Shown here in pieces: positions 15,736 through 23,488 of a stretch of 64,000 nt of DNA. The position numbers and the translations under genes are program-made. Positions within the stretch are counted from its first letter, which is position 1; each line of letters begins with the position of its first letter. Source of the DNA: Hyphomicrobiales bacterium (GTDB lineage: Bacteria > Pseudomonadota > Alphaproteobacteria > Rhizobiales > Rhizobiaceae); contig UBNV01000021.1 of NCBI GenBank assembly GCA_900466945.1, positions 62,001-126,000 on the forward strand. Reading direction: 5' to 3'. Under the pieces are notes generated by a model, which worked only from the letters and a program-made list of their open reading frames with translations, was not told the origin of the DNA and made no database searches.

Positions 15736-17648
15736 CAGGCCGACTTCTTCGCGTCTTCGTCCTTCACTTCTTCATAGTCAGCGTCGACGACATTGTCGTC
15801 CTGACCGCCATCGGCGTCGCCTGCACCACCCTCGGCCTGCTGGGCTTCGTAGATCGCCTGGCCGAGCTTCATGGAAACTTCCATGAGGGTCTGGGTCTTG
15901 GTCGTGATGTCCTCAGCAGACGGCTCGGAGGCTTCGGTTGCCGCCTTCAGGGCTGCAATCGCGTCTTCGATCGCCTTGCGGTCGGCTTCCGAAACCTTGT
16001 CGCCATACTCCTTGACCGACTTCTCGGTGGAGTGAACGAGGCTTTCGGCCTGGTTCTTGGCTTCAACCACGGCGCGACGCTGCTTGTCAGCCTCGGCATT
16101 GGCTTCGGCGTCCTTCACCATCTTTTCGATGTCGGCGTCGGACAGACCACCAGAGGCCTGGATGCGGATCTGCTGTTCCTTGCCGGTGCCCTTGTCCTTG
16201 GCCGAAACCTGGACGATGCCGTTGGCGTCGATGTCGAAGGTCACTTCGATCTGCGGAACGCCACGCGGCGACGGCGGCAGGCCGACGAGGTCGAATTGAC
16301 CCAGCAGCTTGTTGTCTGCAGCCATTTCGCGCTCGCCCTGGCTGACGCGGATGGTGACAGCCTGCTGGTTGTCGTCGGCGGTCGAGAAGACCTGGCTCTT
16401 CTTCGTCGGGATCGTCGTGTTGCGGTCGATCAGACGGGTGAACACGCCACCGAGCGTTTCGATGCCGAGCGACAGCGGAGTCACGTCGAGCAGCAGCACG
16501 TCCTTGACGTCACCCTGCAGAACGCCGGCCTGGATGGCTGCGCCGAGTGCGACGACTTCATCCGGGTTCACACCCTTGTGCGGCTCCTTGCCGAACAGCT
16601 GCTTCACGACTTCCTGGACCTTCGGCATGCGGCTCATGCCGCCGACGAGAACGACTTCATCGATATCGGCAGCCGTGACGCCGGCATCCTTGAGGGCCGC
16701 CTTGCACGGTGCGATCGTCCGCTGGACGAGATCGTCGACCAGGCTTTCGAACTTGGCGCGGGTCAGCTTCATCGTCAGGTGCTTCGGACCGGAAGCGTCG
16801 GCCGTGATGAAGGGCAGGTTGATTTCGGTCTGCTGCGAAGACGACAGCTCGATCTTGGCCTTTTCAGCGGCTTCCTTCAGGCGCTGGAGAGCGAGCTTAT
16901 CGCCCTTCAGGTCGATGCCCTGGTCCTTCTTGAACTCGGCTGCGAGATATTCGACGAGACGCATGTCGAAGTCTTCACCGCCGAGGAAGGTATCGCCATT
17001 GGTCGACTTCACTTCGAAGACGCCGTCGCCGATTTCCAGAACCGAGATATCGAAGGTACCACCGCCAAGGTCGTAAACGGCGATCGTCTTGCCGTCCTTC
17101 TTGTCGAGGCCGTAGGCGAGAGCTGCCGCCGTCGGCTCGTTGATGATGCGCAGAACTTCCAGACCCGCGATTCGGCCGGCATCCTTGGTCGCCTGGCGCT
17201 GCGCGTCGTTGAAGTAGGCCGGAACGGTGATGACGGCCTTTTCGACCTTTTCGCCGAGATAGGCTTCCGCCGTTTCCTTCATCTTCTGGAGGATCATGGC
17301 CGAGATCTGCGAGGGTGAATAACCCTTGCCCTGAGCTTCGACCCAGGCGTCGCCATTGTCACCCTTGATGATCGGGAAGGGAACCAGGCCCTTGTCCTTC
17401 TCAACAGTCGGATCTTCGTAACGGCGGCCGATCAGGCGCTTGACGGCGAAGAGCGTGTTGGTCGGGTTGGTGACGGCCTGGCGCTTGGCCGGCTGGCCGA
17501 CGAGGCGTTCGCCGTCGTCCGAAAATGCAACCATCGAAGGGGTGGTGCGCGCACCTTCAGAATTCTCAATGACCTTCGCATCCTTGCCGTCCATGACGGC
17601 GACGCAGGAATTGGTCGTTCCAAGGTCGATACCGATTACTTTTGCCAT
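15735..17648 (-). CDS. dnaK: Chaperone DnaK (Hsp70)
   Basis: ATP-driven chaperone, 637 residues, the usual length. It begins [20 protein letters not shown]. The Hsp70 signatures are [19 protein letters not shown] (about 195-213) and [20 protein letters not shown] (about 336-355). The substrate-binding domain has the conserved [17 protein letters not shown], and the tail ends in acidic residues ([11 protein letters not shown]). The ATG at 17648 has AAGGAGAG upstream; an in-frame ATG at 17693 is not supported. It is driven by an RpoH-type promoter at 17757-17786. Confidence 0.98.
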   Translation of the reverse strand: MAKVIGIDLGTTNSCVAVMDGKDAKVIENSEGARTTPSMVAFSDDGERLVGQPAKRQAVTNPTNTLFAVKRLIGRRYEDPTVEKDKGLVPFPIIKGDNGDAWVEAQGKGYSPSQISAMILQKMKETAEAYLGEKVEKAVITVPAYFNDAQRQATKDAGRIAGLEVLRIINEPTAAALAYGLDKKDGKTIAVYDLGGGTFDISVLEIGDGVFEVKSTNGDTFLGGEDFDMRLVEYLAAEFKKDQGIDLKGDKLALQRLKEAAEKAKIELSSSQQTEINLPFITADASGPKHLTMKLTRAKFESLVDDLVQRTIAPCKAALKDAGVTAADIDEVVLVGGMSRMPKVQEVVKQLFGKEPHKGVNPDEVVALGAAIQAGVLQGDVKDVLLLDVTPLSLGIETLGGVFTRLIDRNTTIPTKKSQVFSTADDNQQAVTIRVSQGEREMAADNKLLGQFDLVGLPPSPRGVPQIEVTFDIDANGIVQVSAKDKGTGKEQQIRIQASGGLSDADIEKMVKDAEANAEADKQRRAVVEAKNQAESLVHSTEKSVKEYGDKVSEADRKAIEDAIAALKAATEASEPSAEDITTKTQTLMEVSMKLGQAIYEAQQAEGGAGDADGGQDDNVVDADYEEVKDEDAKKSA

Positions 17649-17756
17649 GTCATTCTCTCCTTGAAGCAGGCCGTCGGAACCCCAATCAGGCATTCCTGAC
17701 AGCCCCTCGACGTGGATGTCTGGGATATACTGCAGCGCCGCTGCGGTTATGTCGCG

Positions 17757-17786
17757 TATATAAGAAGCGAAATTTCCGACTGCAAG
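17757..17786 (-). promoter_or_regulatory. RpoH (sigma-32) heat-shock promoter of dnaK
   Basis: Minus strand CTTGCA (17786-17781), 16-bp spacer, CTTATATA (17764-17757), close to the alphaproteobacterial RpoH pattern CTTG-N16/17-CYTATnT. It lies about 110 bases upstream of the dnaK ATG, so a leader of roughly 100 nt is expected. No CIRCE inverted repeat was seen. Confidence 0.78.
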
Positions 17787-17889
17787 GCTGGAAATCCGCC
17801 GAAAACCGGTAAAAAAGAACAGATTGGCTGGGCACGCTCACGTGTTTTGCGCCGCCTGTCCGTCCTTCGTCGACCGGGCATGGTAGAGT

Positions 17890-17925
17890 GTCGGCCTTGC
17901 GTCAGGCCGACGGCGTTTCGCCGTC
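17890..17925. other. Two overlapping perfect hairpins after the PBP gene
   Basis: In the 290-bp gap between the class A PBP stop and dnaK, GTCGGCC (17890-17896) pairs with GGCCGAC (17905-17911), and GACGGCG (17909-17915) pairs with CGCCGTC (17919-17925). The two stems share three bases and so compete. Neither is followed by a T-run, so a factor-independent terminator is doubtful; mRNA 3'-end protection is possible. Confidence 0.5.
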
Positions 17926-17938
17926 TCACATGTGGGCG

Positions 17939-20164
17939 TTATTGTCCGAGGATCAAGTCGAGAAGCGTGGTTCGGCGCGTATCCTGTGTTGCGCCGACTT
18001 CGGCTGGAGGAACCGGCCCTTGCGAGCCGTTGAACTCCTCGGATGGTGCCGGCTCCGCGGGATACTGTTCCGCATAGACGGGATCGCCCGAATAGCGCTC
18101 TTCGCCGCCTCCCTGCAGCACGTCGGAGGTGATCGTGCCGATCGTCACCGGGTCCTGCGCGGGGGCCGGCTCGATGAAATCCCCGCCGGGCAGCGGGGCA
18201 GGCGCGAGCCCCTGATGAGCCGCCGTCATGAAATCGTGCCAGGCCTTGGCTGGCAGGCCGCCCCCGGTCACCTTCTTCATCGATTGGCCGTCGTCATTGC
18301 CGAACCAGATGCCGGTCGTCAGATTGCTGGTGTATCCGACGAAGAGGGCATCGCGGAACGACTGCGTCGTACCGGTCTTTCCCGCCGCTTCCCAGCCCGA
18401 AAGCCGCGCATTCTTTCCCGTTCCGTGGTCGATGACATCGCGCATCATGCCGTTCATCGCAGCCACGACACCATCGTTGAGCACCTTTGGCGGCTCGAGA
18501 TAATTGTTCTCGTAGAGCAGCGATCCGTCGGCCTTCGAGATCCGGCGCACGATATGCGGTGTCGCCTTGTATCCGCCGTTCATGAAGGGTGCATAAGCGG
18601 CCGTCAGCTCGAGCAGCGAGACTTCCGAGGTGCCGAGCGCGATGGAGGCATTGTTCTGCAGCTCCGATTCGATCCCCATCCGGTGCGCCACCTTGATCAC
18701 CTGATCAGGCCCGACTTCCATCACCAGTTGGGCGGCAATCGTATTGAGCGATTCGGCAAGCGCCTGTGTCGCGGTCACTTGTCCCCGATACTTTTGGTCG
18801 TAGTTCTCAGGCGTCCAGGAACCTATCCGGATCGGCGCATCGTTGCGCACCGATGTCGGGCGAAGCCCGTTTTCCACGGCCGCGGCATAGACGAAGGGCT
18901 TGAAGGCGGAGCCTGGCTGGCGCTTGGCCTTGACCGCACGGTTGAACTGGCTTTCCGCATAGTCGCGGCCACCCACCAGCGCTCGGATTGCGCCCGTTCC
19001 GTCGATCGAGACAAGGGCTGCCTGAGATGCATTGACCTTCTCGCCCTCGGCAGCCAGCGATTCTGTCAACGCCGCCTCGGCCTTCTTCTCGAGCGTCATG
19101 TCGATCGTGGTCTCGACCAAGATGTCCTCGGTCACCTTGCCAATCAGCATGGTGACTTCATCACGCACGAGATCGGCGACATATTGGCCGGCGCCACTCC
19201 AGTAACGCTTCGCCTTGGTCGGCGGCTGCGACATGGCCGTCTTGATCTCGTCGGCGGTAATATAGCCCTCTTCCAGCATGGCCTGCAGCACGACCTGTGC
19301 CCGGGCCTCGGCCGCTTCCGGATCGCGTGCCGGTGACAGCCGCGAAGGCGCTTTCAGCAGTCCAGCCAGAAGGGCTGCCTCGCCAAGGTTCACGTCGCGC
19401 GCCGACTTGTTGAAATAGCGCCGCGCGGCGGCCTCCACGCCATAGGCGTTGGAGCCGAAGAACACCCGGTTCAGATACATCGCCATGATCTGATCCTTGG
19501 TGTATTTCTGCTCCAGCCAGAAGGCGAGCAGCACTTCCTGCACCTTGCGCTCGATGGTGCGCTCAGGCGAAAGAAAGAGGTTCTTGGCCAGCTGCTGGGT
19601 GAGCGTCGAGCCGCCTTGCACCGCCCGCCCGCTCGTCACATTGGTCAGGATCGCGCGTGCCAGACCCAGCGGGTCGACGCCGAAATGGGAGTAGAAACGC
19701 CGGTCCTCGATCGCCATGACCGCCTGCGGAATGAACGGCGACATCTCCTCGAGCGGCAAGGCTTCCCCGCCGGTTGCCCCGCGATTGGCAATGACGGTGC
19801 CCTCGACGGACACGATCTTCATGTTCGGCGGGCGCTCTGGGATCGACCAGCTGCTGGCACTCGGCATTTGCGAGCCGTAATAGGCGACCAGTCCGACCAC
19901 ACCAATGCCACACCAGATCGAAAGCACGAAGCCCCAGTAAATCAGCTTTCCAAGTCCGAAACCGCCCCCGTTGCTTTTGGCCTTGCGGCCTCTCGGATTG
20001 CTGGACTTACCGCGTTTGGCGGTCGGTCTGGACTTCTTAGCCCCCGAACGAACCTGCCGTCCGCCAATGACGCGGTCATCCGCGTCGAGCCGAAAATCCT
20101 CTTCTTCGCGCTCCTCGTCGAAGCTCGGCTCAATGCGGTCGCGGGATTTTCCTCGGCTCACCAT
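17939..20164 (-). CDS. Class A penicillin-binding protein (PBP1A family)
   Basis: Bifunctional glycosyltransferase/transpeptidase of peptidoglycan synthesis, 741 residues. A cytoplasmic tail of about 70 residues is acidic first (EEREEEDFRLDADD), then strongly basic (KKSRPTAKRGK). One membrane anchor follows (about 75-95). The glycosyltransferase has EDRRFYSHFGVD and GGSTLTQQLAKNLFL; the transpeptidase has SxxK in PGSAFKPF, SxN in AESLNT and KTG in AGKTGTT. A Pro/Glu-rich C-terminus follows. It lacks the extra C-terminal domain expected of PBP1C. No other divisome gene is adjacent. Confidence 0.92.
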   Translation of the reverse strand: MVSRGKSRDRIEPSFDEEREEEDFRLDADDRVIGGRQVRSGAKKSRPTAKRGKSSNPRGRKAKSNGGGFGLGKLIYWGFVLSIWCGIGVVGLVAYYGSQMPSASSWSIPERPPNMKIVSVEGTVIANRGATGGEALPLEEMSPFIPQAVMAIEDRRFYSHFGVDPLGLARAILTNVTSGRAVQGGSTLTQQLAKNLFLSPERTIERKVQEVLLAFWLEQKYTKDQIMAMYLNRVFFGSNAYGVEAAARRYFNKSARDVNLGEAALLAGLLKAPSRLSPARDPEAAEARAQVVLQAMLEEGYITADEIKTAMSQPPTKAKRYWSGAGQYVADLVRDEVTMLIGKVTEDILVETTIDMTLEKKAEAALTESLAAEGEKVNASQAALVSIDGTGAIRALVGGRDYAESQFNRAVKAKRQPGSAFKPFVYAAAVENGLRPTSVRNDAPIRIGSWTPENYDQKYRGQVTATQALAESLNTIAAQLVMEVGPDQVIKVAHRMGIESELQNNASIALGTSEVSLLELTAAYAPFMNGGYKATPHIVRRISKADGSLLYENNYLEPPKVLNDGVVAAMNGMMRDVIDHGTGKNARLSGWEAAGKTGTTQSFRDALFVGYTSNLTTGIWFGNDDGQSMKKVTGGGLPAKAWHDFMTAAHQGLAPAPLPGGDFIEPAPAQDPVTIGTITSDVLQGGGEERYSGDPVYAEQYPAEPAPSEEFNGSQGPVPPAEVGATQDTRRTTLLDLILGQ

Positions 20165-20348
20165 TCCGGTGATCTTGCTCCAGATGTTCGTAGTGAGGCG
20201 CCTGCAAACCGCATGCGCGAAAATTGCTTCAAGAAATCACGATCGGTCGACCCGGCGCCGAGATGGATGATCGCGCAATTGCACAGTAAATGCGGCGATT
20301 TAAGGGGTGGTTAAAGCCCCGTAAACAAGCCTTGAACGTGTCGTGAGC

Positions 20349-20807
20349 TTATTGGCAGAGATCGGCCCACTCACCATCGACCAGGGCGATCATTCGCTCC
20401 GGCGCGATCTTAACCGCAGCATTGGTCGCGCCACCTGCGGGCACCACTTCGTCGAAGGCCTTTAGCGACAGGTCGCCATAGACCTTGAGCGGGAAGGGCA
20501 GGCCGAAGGGGCAGACGCCACCGACAGGATGGCTCGTCGCCTCGACCACGGCTTCGGCATCGAGCATGCGCGGCTTGACCCCGAACCGATCCTTGAACTT
20601 GCGATTGTCGAGCCTCTTCGTCCCCGCCGTGACGACCAGCACCACGTCCTCGCCGATCCTCAGGCAGATGGTCTTGGCGATCTGGTCCGGCTCCACGCCA
20701 TGCGCCTCGGCTGCAAGCGCCACGGTGGCGGAGCTTGCATCGGTGACGATGACGGAGATGTCGGGTGCGTTTTCCCGGAAGAACTGGCGGACGGATTCGA
20801 GGCTCAT
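20349..20807 (-). CDS. YbaK/EbsC family aminoacyl-tRNA deacylase-like protein
   Basis: 152 residues with the YbaK/ProX fold. Conserved parts are the lysine in QIAKTICLRI (about 42-51), TAGTKRLDNRKF (about 60-71), the GGVCPFGLP loop (about 95-104) and the glycine-rich PAGGATNAAV near the end. Relatives clear mischarged tRNAs, for example Cys-tRNA(Pro); substrate specificity cannot be read here. It is followed leftward by the PBP gene after 184 bases, and flanked on the other side by a structured intergenic region. Confidence 0.85.
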   Translation of the reverse strand: MSLESVRQFFRENAPDISVIVTDASSATVALAAEAHGVEPDQIAKTICLRIGEDVVLVVTAGTKRLDNRKFKDRFGVKPRMLDAEAVVEATSHPVGGVCPFGLPFPLKVYGDLSLKAFDEVVPAGGATNAAVKIAPERMIALVDGEWADLCQ

Positions 20808-20836
20808 GAGAGAAGTCTAACCGGAGCGCTCAAGGC

Positions 20837-20861
20837 CTTTCAAGCGCAGGCCTCTTGAAAG
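20837..20861. repeat. Perfect 8-bp inverted repeat upstream of the YbaK-like gene
   Basis: CTTTCAAG (20837-20844) and CTTGAAAG (20854-20861) with a 9-base spacer, about 30 bases upstream of the deacylase ATG. It could be an operator or part of a leader hairpin. Confidence 0.5.
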
Positions 20862-20900
20862 CCGCATCCAGCCTCCCCATTTCTGGATCACCAGGCGATA

Positions 20901-20942
20901 AAGCGTTTGCAGACATCCTGTTTCAGGAACTTCGAAACGCTT
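20901..20942. repeat. Long nested inverted repeat at the upstream edge of candidate RNA B
   Basis: AAGCGTTT (20901-20908) pairs with AAACGCTT (20935-20942), and inside it CCTG/CAGG flanks a TTT loop, giving a two-part hairpin. It directly abuts the AAGCGG box of candidate RNA B and may be part of that RNA or its control region. Confidence 0.5.
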
Positions 20943-21041
20943 AAGCGGTTGTTAAGCATCCAGAGCGATCATAAAGATCCGGGATGCGGTTCACGAAGGT
21001 GGGCCAACATCCGACACATCGAATGGCACGTTTCCGTCCCT

Positions 21042-21059
21042 GACCACGGATGTACTGGC
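21042..21059 (+). repeat. 18-base intergenic repeat, copy B
   Basis: GACCACGGATGTACTGGC, identical to the minus strand of 7018-7035. The next bases differ (AGGCAAG here, GGCGGAT in copy A), so the conserved block is short and well defined. Confidence 0.8.
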
Positions 21060-21082
21060 AGGCAAGCGTAGAAGCGTAAAGG

Positions 21083-21117
21083 AAAGGCCGGTTTTTGACC
21101 GGCCTTTTTGCTTTTTT
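21083..21117 (+). terminator. Strong intrinsic terminator of candidate RNA B
   Basis: AAAGGCCGGT pairs with ACCGGCCTTT around a TTTTG loop, followed by TTTTTGCTTTTTT on the plus strand. On the minus strand the trailing T-run is interrupted, so the plus direction is preferred, although it may also help end the converging dipeptidase transcript. Confidence 0.85.
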
Positions 21118-21121
21118 GGCT

Positions 21122-22510
21122 TTAGCCGTTCGTGAGCCCGTCAAGGATGCGGATCCACGAGCGGATCCCCTTGTGGAACGAGTTGAGGTCATACTTCTCA
21201 TTCGGCGAATGGATGCGGTCGTCGGTCAGGCCAAAGCCGACCAGCAGCGAATCCATGCCCAGCATCTTCTGGAAGTCGCCAACGATCGGGATCGAGCCGC
21301 CCATGCCGATGATCACGGCCGGCTTCGGCCATTCATCCGACAGTGCGTTCTTCGCTTTGGTCAGCTCCGGCGAATCATAGGACAGCTGGATGGCCGGCGA
21401 ACCGCCATGTTCGTGGAACTCCACTTTGCAGTCATCAGGAATACGGGCCTCGACGAAGGCGCGGAAGCTCTCGCGCACCTTGGCGGGATCCTGTGTGCCG
21501 ACGAGGCGGAAGGAGATCTTCGCCGAGGCCTTGGCCGCAATCACGGTCTTGAAGCCTTCGCCGGTATAACCGCCGATGATGCCGTTCACCTCGGCCGTCG
21601 GCCGCGCCCAGGTGAGTTCCAGCACGGATCGGCCCTTCTCACCAGCCGGGACCGACAGGCCCACCTCGCCGAGGAAGCTTTCCGCTGTCCGCCCCAGGCT
21701 CTCCCAGGAGGCCTTGATATTGGCAGGCGTCTCCTCGACACCGTCGTAGAAGCCGGGAAGGGTGACCGCGCCCGTCTCGTCATGCAGGTCGGCCAGGATC
21801 TTGGTCAGGATATGAACCGGATTGGCAGCCGCACCGCCGAACAGACCCGAATGCAGGTCGCGGTCGGCAGCGATGATGGTCACTTCTTCGCCGACCAGGC
21901 CACGCAGGGCAGCAGCAATTGCCGGCGTTTCGCGATCCCACATGCTCGTATCGCAGACCAGCGCAAAGTCTGCCTTCAACTCATCGGCATTAGCGGCGAG
22001 GAATGGCTTGAGCGACGGCGAGCCGGATTCTTCTTCGCCCTCGAACAGGATCGTGATCTTGACGGGGAGCGAACCCTTCACCGCCTTGTAGGCGCGGCAG
22101 GCTTCGACGAAAGTGAGCAACTGGCCCTTGTCGTCGGACGTGCCGCGACCGGTGATCACCTTGCGGCCATCCTTCTCCTTGATCGCAGGCGCAAAGGGAT
22201 CGTCTTCCCAGAGATCGAGCGGATCGACCGGCTGCACGTCGTAATGGCCGTAGAACAGCACATGCGGCGCACTAGTCTTCTCGGCTGCATGGTGCGCCAC
22301 CACCATCGGATGGCCGGGTGTGTCACGCAGCGAGGCTTCGAAACCCAGCTCGGAAAGAGCAGAAACCAGCCACTCGCCGGCCTTGCGGCAATCGGCCTTG
22401 TAGGCCGGATCCGTCGAGATCGACGGAATGCGCACGAGATCGAACAGGCGTTCGAGGCTTTGCGGCAGGGCCTCGTCGGCCTTGGCGAGGATGGGGGAGA
22501 GATCGGTCAT
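21122..22510 (-). CDS. M20 family dipeptidase / metallopeptidase
   Basis: 462 residues. Zinc ligands are visible in LFYGHYDVQPVDP (His and Asp, about residues 82-94), GRGTSDDKGQLL (bridging Asp, about 116-127) and EGEEESGSPSL (catalytic and ligand Glu, about 149-159). This is the M20 family of dipeptidases, tripeptidases and amidohydrolases; the CNDP-like form is favoured by length. Cytoplasmic, with no signal peptide. AGGAC lies 7 bases before the ATG at 22510; ATGs at 22516 and 22525 are alternatives. Confidence 0.9.
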   Translation of the reverse strand: MTDLSPILAKADEALPQSLERLFDLVRIPSISTDPAYKADCRKAGEWLVSALSELGFEASLRDTPGHPMVVAHHAAEKTSAPHVLFYGHYDVQPVDPLDLWEDDPFAPAIKEKDGRKVITGRGTSDDKGQLLTFVEACRAYKAVKGSLPVKITILFEGEEESGSPSLKPFLAANADELKADFALVCDTSMWDRETPAIAAALRGLVGEEVTIIAADRDLHSGLFGGAAANPVHILTKILADLHDETGAVTLPGFYDGVEETPANIKASWESLGRTAESFLGEVGLSVPAGEKGRSVLELTWARPTAEVNGIIGGYTGEGFKTVIAAKASAKISFRLVGTQDPAKVRESFRAFVEARIPDDCKVEFHEHGGSPAIQLSYDSPELTKAKNALSDEWPKPAVIIGMGGSIPIVGDFQKMLGMDSLLVGFGLTDDRIHSPNEKYDLNSFHKGIRSWIRILDGLTNG

Positions 22511-22616
22511 GGTCATGTCCTGCAAATTTGAAAGTGCGGCGGACGATAGACCAAACCTCCTGACGTTTCGAGGCGTCGGGACCGCGAATTTTTCTCAACG
22601 CCGGATCGATTTCCGT

Positions 22617-23063
22617 TCACAGCTTGCGCGCATTAGCGATCGCCCAGCGGATATATTCCTTCAGCAATTCCTTCTCGAAACGCCGGAAACCGCGGAAGAC
22701 AGCCTGCTCCGCCTCTTCGGCCGCGGCCAGCGCTTCCTCGCGCATGTCGCGCGCCTTGTCCGTCAGGAAAATCTGCTGTGCCCGCTTGTCGGTTGGGTGT
22801 ACCCGACGCTCGATCAACCCGTCCCGTTCCATGCGCGAAAGCGTGTTCGCAATCGTCGCCTGCTCCACATCGACCCGGTCGAGCAGTTGCCTCTGCGTCA
22901 GACCCTCTTCCTCCCACAATTCGATCAGGATCGGAAACTGCCCGGGCGAGAAACCCAGTTTCGCTGCCCGTGCCTGCAAAGCCCGCGTGAAACCACGCGC
23001 CAGTTGGCTTGCCAGCCATGTGGCGGATTCGGAGCGGTCGGGGATCGTACGGTCATGGGCCAT
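22617..23063 (-). CDS. MarR family transcriptional regulator
   Basis: 148 residues with the MarR winged helix: LTQRQLLDRVDVEQATIANT (about 53-72) is the helix-turn-helix, and RMERDGLIERRVHPTDKRAQ (about 74-93) contains the wing with its DKR motif. Its ligand and targets are unknown. The ATG at 23063 is preferred; the frame stays open to 23216, but the extra part runs into the structured RNA region. The MarR/polA pair flanking that region matches what I recall for the alpha-r14 RNA locus of Sinorhizobium. Confidence 0.88.
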   Translation of the reverse strand: MAHDRTIPDRSESATWLASQLARGFTRALQARAAKLGFSPGQFPILIELWEEEGLTQRQLLDRVDVEQATIANTLSRMERDGLIERRVHPTDKRAQQIFLTDKARDMREEALAAAEEAEQAVFRGFRRFEKELLKEYIRWAIANARKL

Positions 23064-23159
23064 GGCGCTCGACACGTCGTCGTGGTTCGTAGTTCGGGAA
23101 TGATCGCATGCGATCCATTTCCGAGGCTGACTAAATTTGGGTTTTGGTAGAGAGGGACG

Positions 23160-23290
23160 GAAGCCGCCGTGGCTTAAGGCGGGGACTGCCACGACGGCTC
23201 CGGAATATGGGGACAAAGGCCCGGAGAGGGGGATAAGGCCTTTGCCCGAGTCTGAAGCGGCGGGGGACGAGCCTCTTTCAGACTACGGCG
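23160..23290 (-). ncRNA. Structured small RNA region, probable alpha-r14 / NfeR1-like sRNA
   Basis: In the 425-bp gap between marR and polA three consecutive hairpins are seen: stem 23249-23256/23277-23284 (AGTCTGAA/TTCAGACT), stem 23214-23221/23237-23244 (CAAAGGCC/GGCCTTTG) and stem 23162-23173/23188-23199 (11 of 12 pairs). On the minus strand every loop carries TCCCC, an anti-Shine-Dalgarno-like sequence. Three such loops, and the polA-MarR location, fit the alpha-r14 family (NfeR1/SmrC14) as I remember it. The strand is inferred from the C-rich loops; no clear terminator or promoter was found. The rest of the gap shows nothing else I can name. Confidence 0.65.
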
Positions 23291-23488
23291 TGATCAGGCG
23301 CCGATGACAGAGATTTGTGGGTTCGAATGTGGTTTTTCAAGGGAAAGCGAGATTACAAATCGGTAAGCTTTTCGTGATGATTAGGTGTAACACGACGAAC
23401 AGATCTCATCGTCTGATCCGCGCGATTTTGCGTGCCGGGCAGCAAACCGTCATGGACGTTTCGCCGCCTCCGCGCTATCCATGCCGAC

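Larger units (their letters stand above)
20943..21117 (+). ncRNA. Candidate small RNA, copy B of a two-member family
   Basis: The 314 bases between the YbaK-like gene and the dipeptidase gene contain no gene. On the plus strand the unit mirrors copy A: AAGCGG-N8-CATCC from 20943, GACCACGGATGTACTGGC at 21042-21059, GCGTAAA at 21074, then a strong terminator at 21083-21117. Both neighbouring genes are on the minus strand, so this terminator, with its T-runs only on the plus strand, has no coding gene to serve. That supports an independent transcript of up to about 170 nt. The 5' end is uncertain. Confidence 0.6.

Noticed and set aside
16032..17318. A 428-codon open frame on the plus strand across dnaK
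   Set aside because: It is antisense to a highly conserved gene. High GC and codon bias keep the opposite frame open, and its translation has no recognisable protein features.
21095..22531. A 478-codon frame opposite the M20 dipeptidase
   Set aside because: It is an antisense shadow; all catalytic motifs belong to the minus-strand frame.
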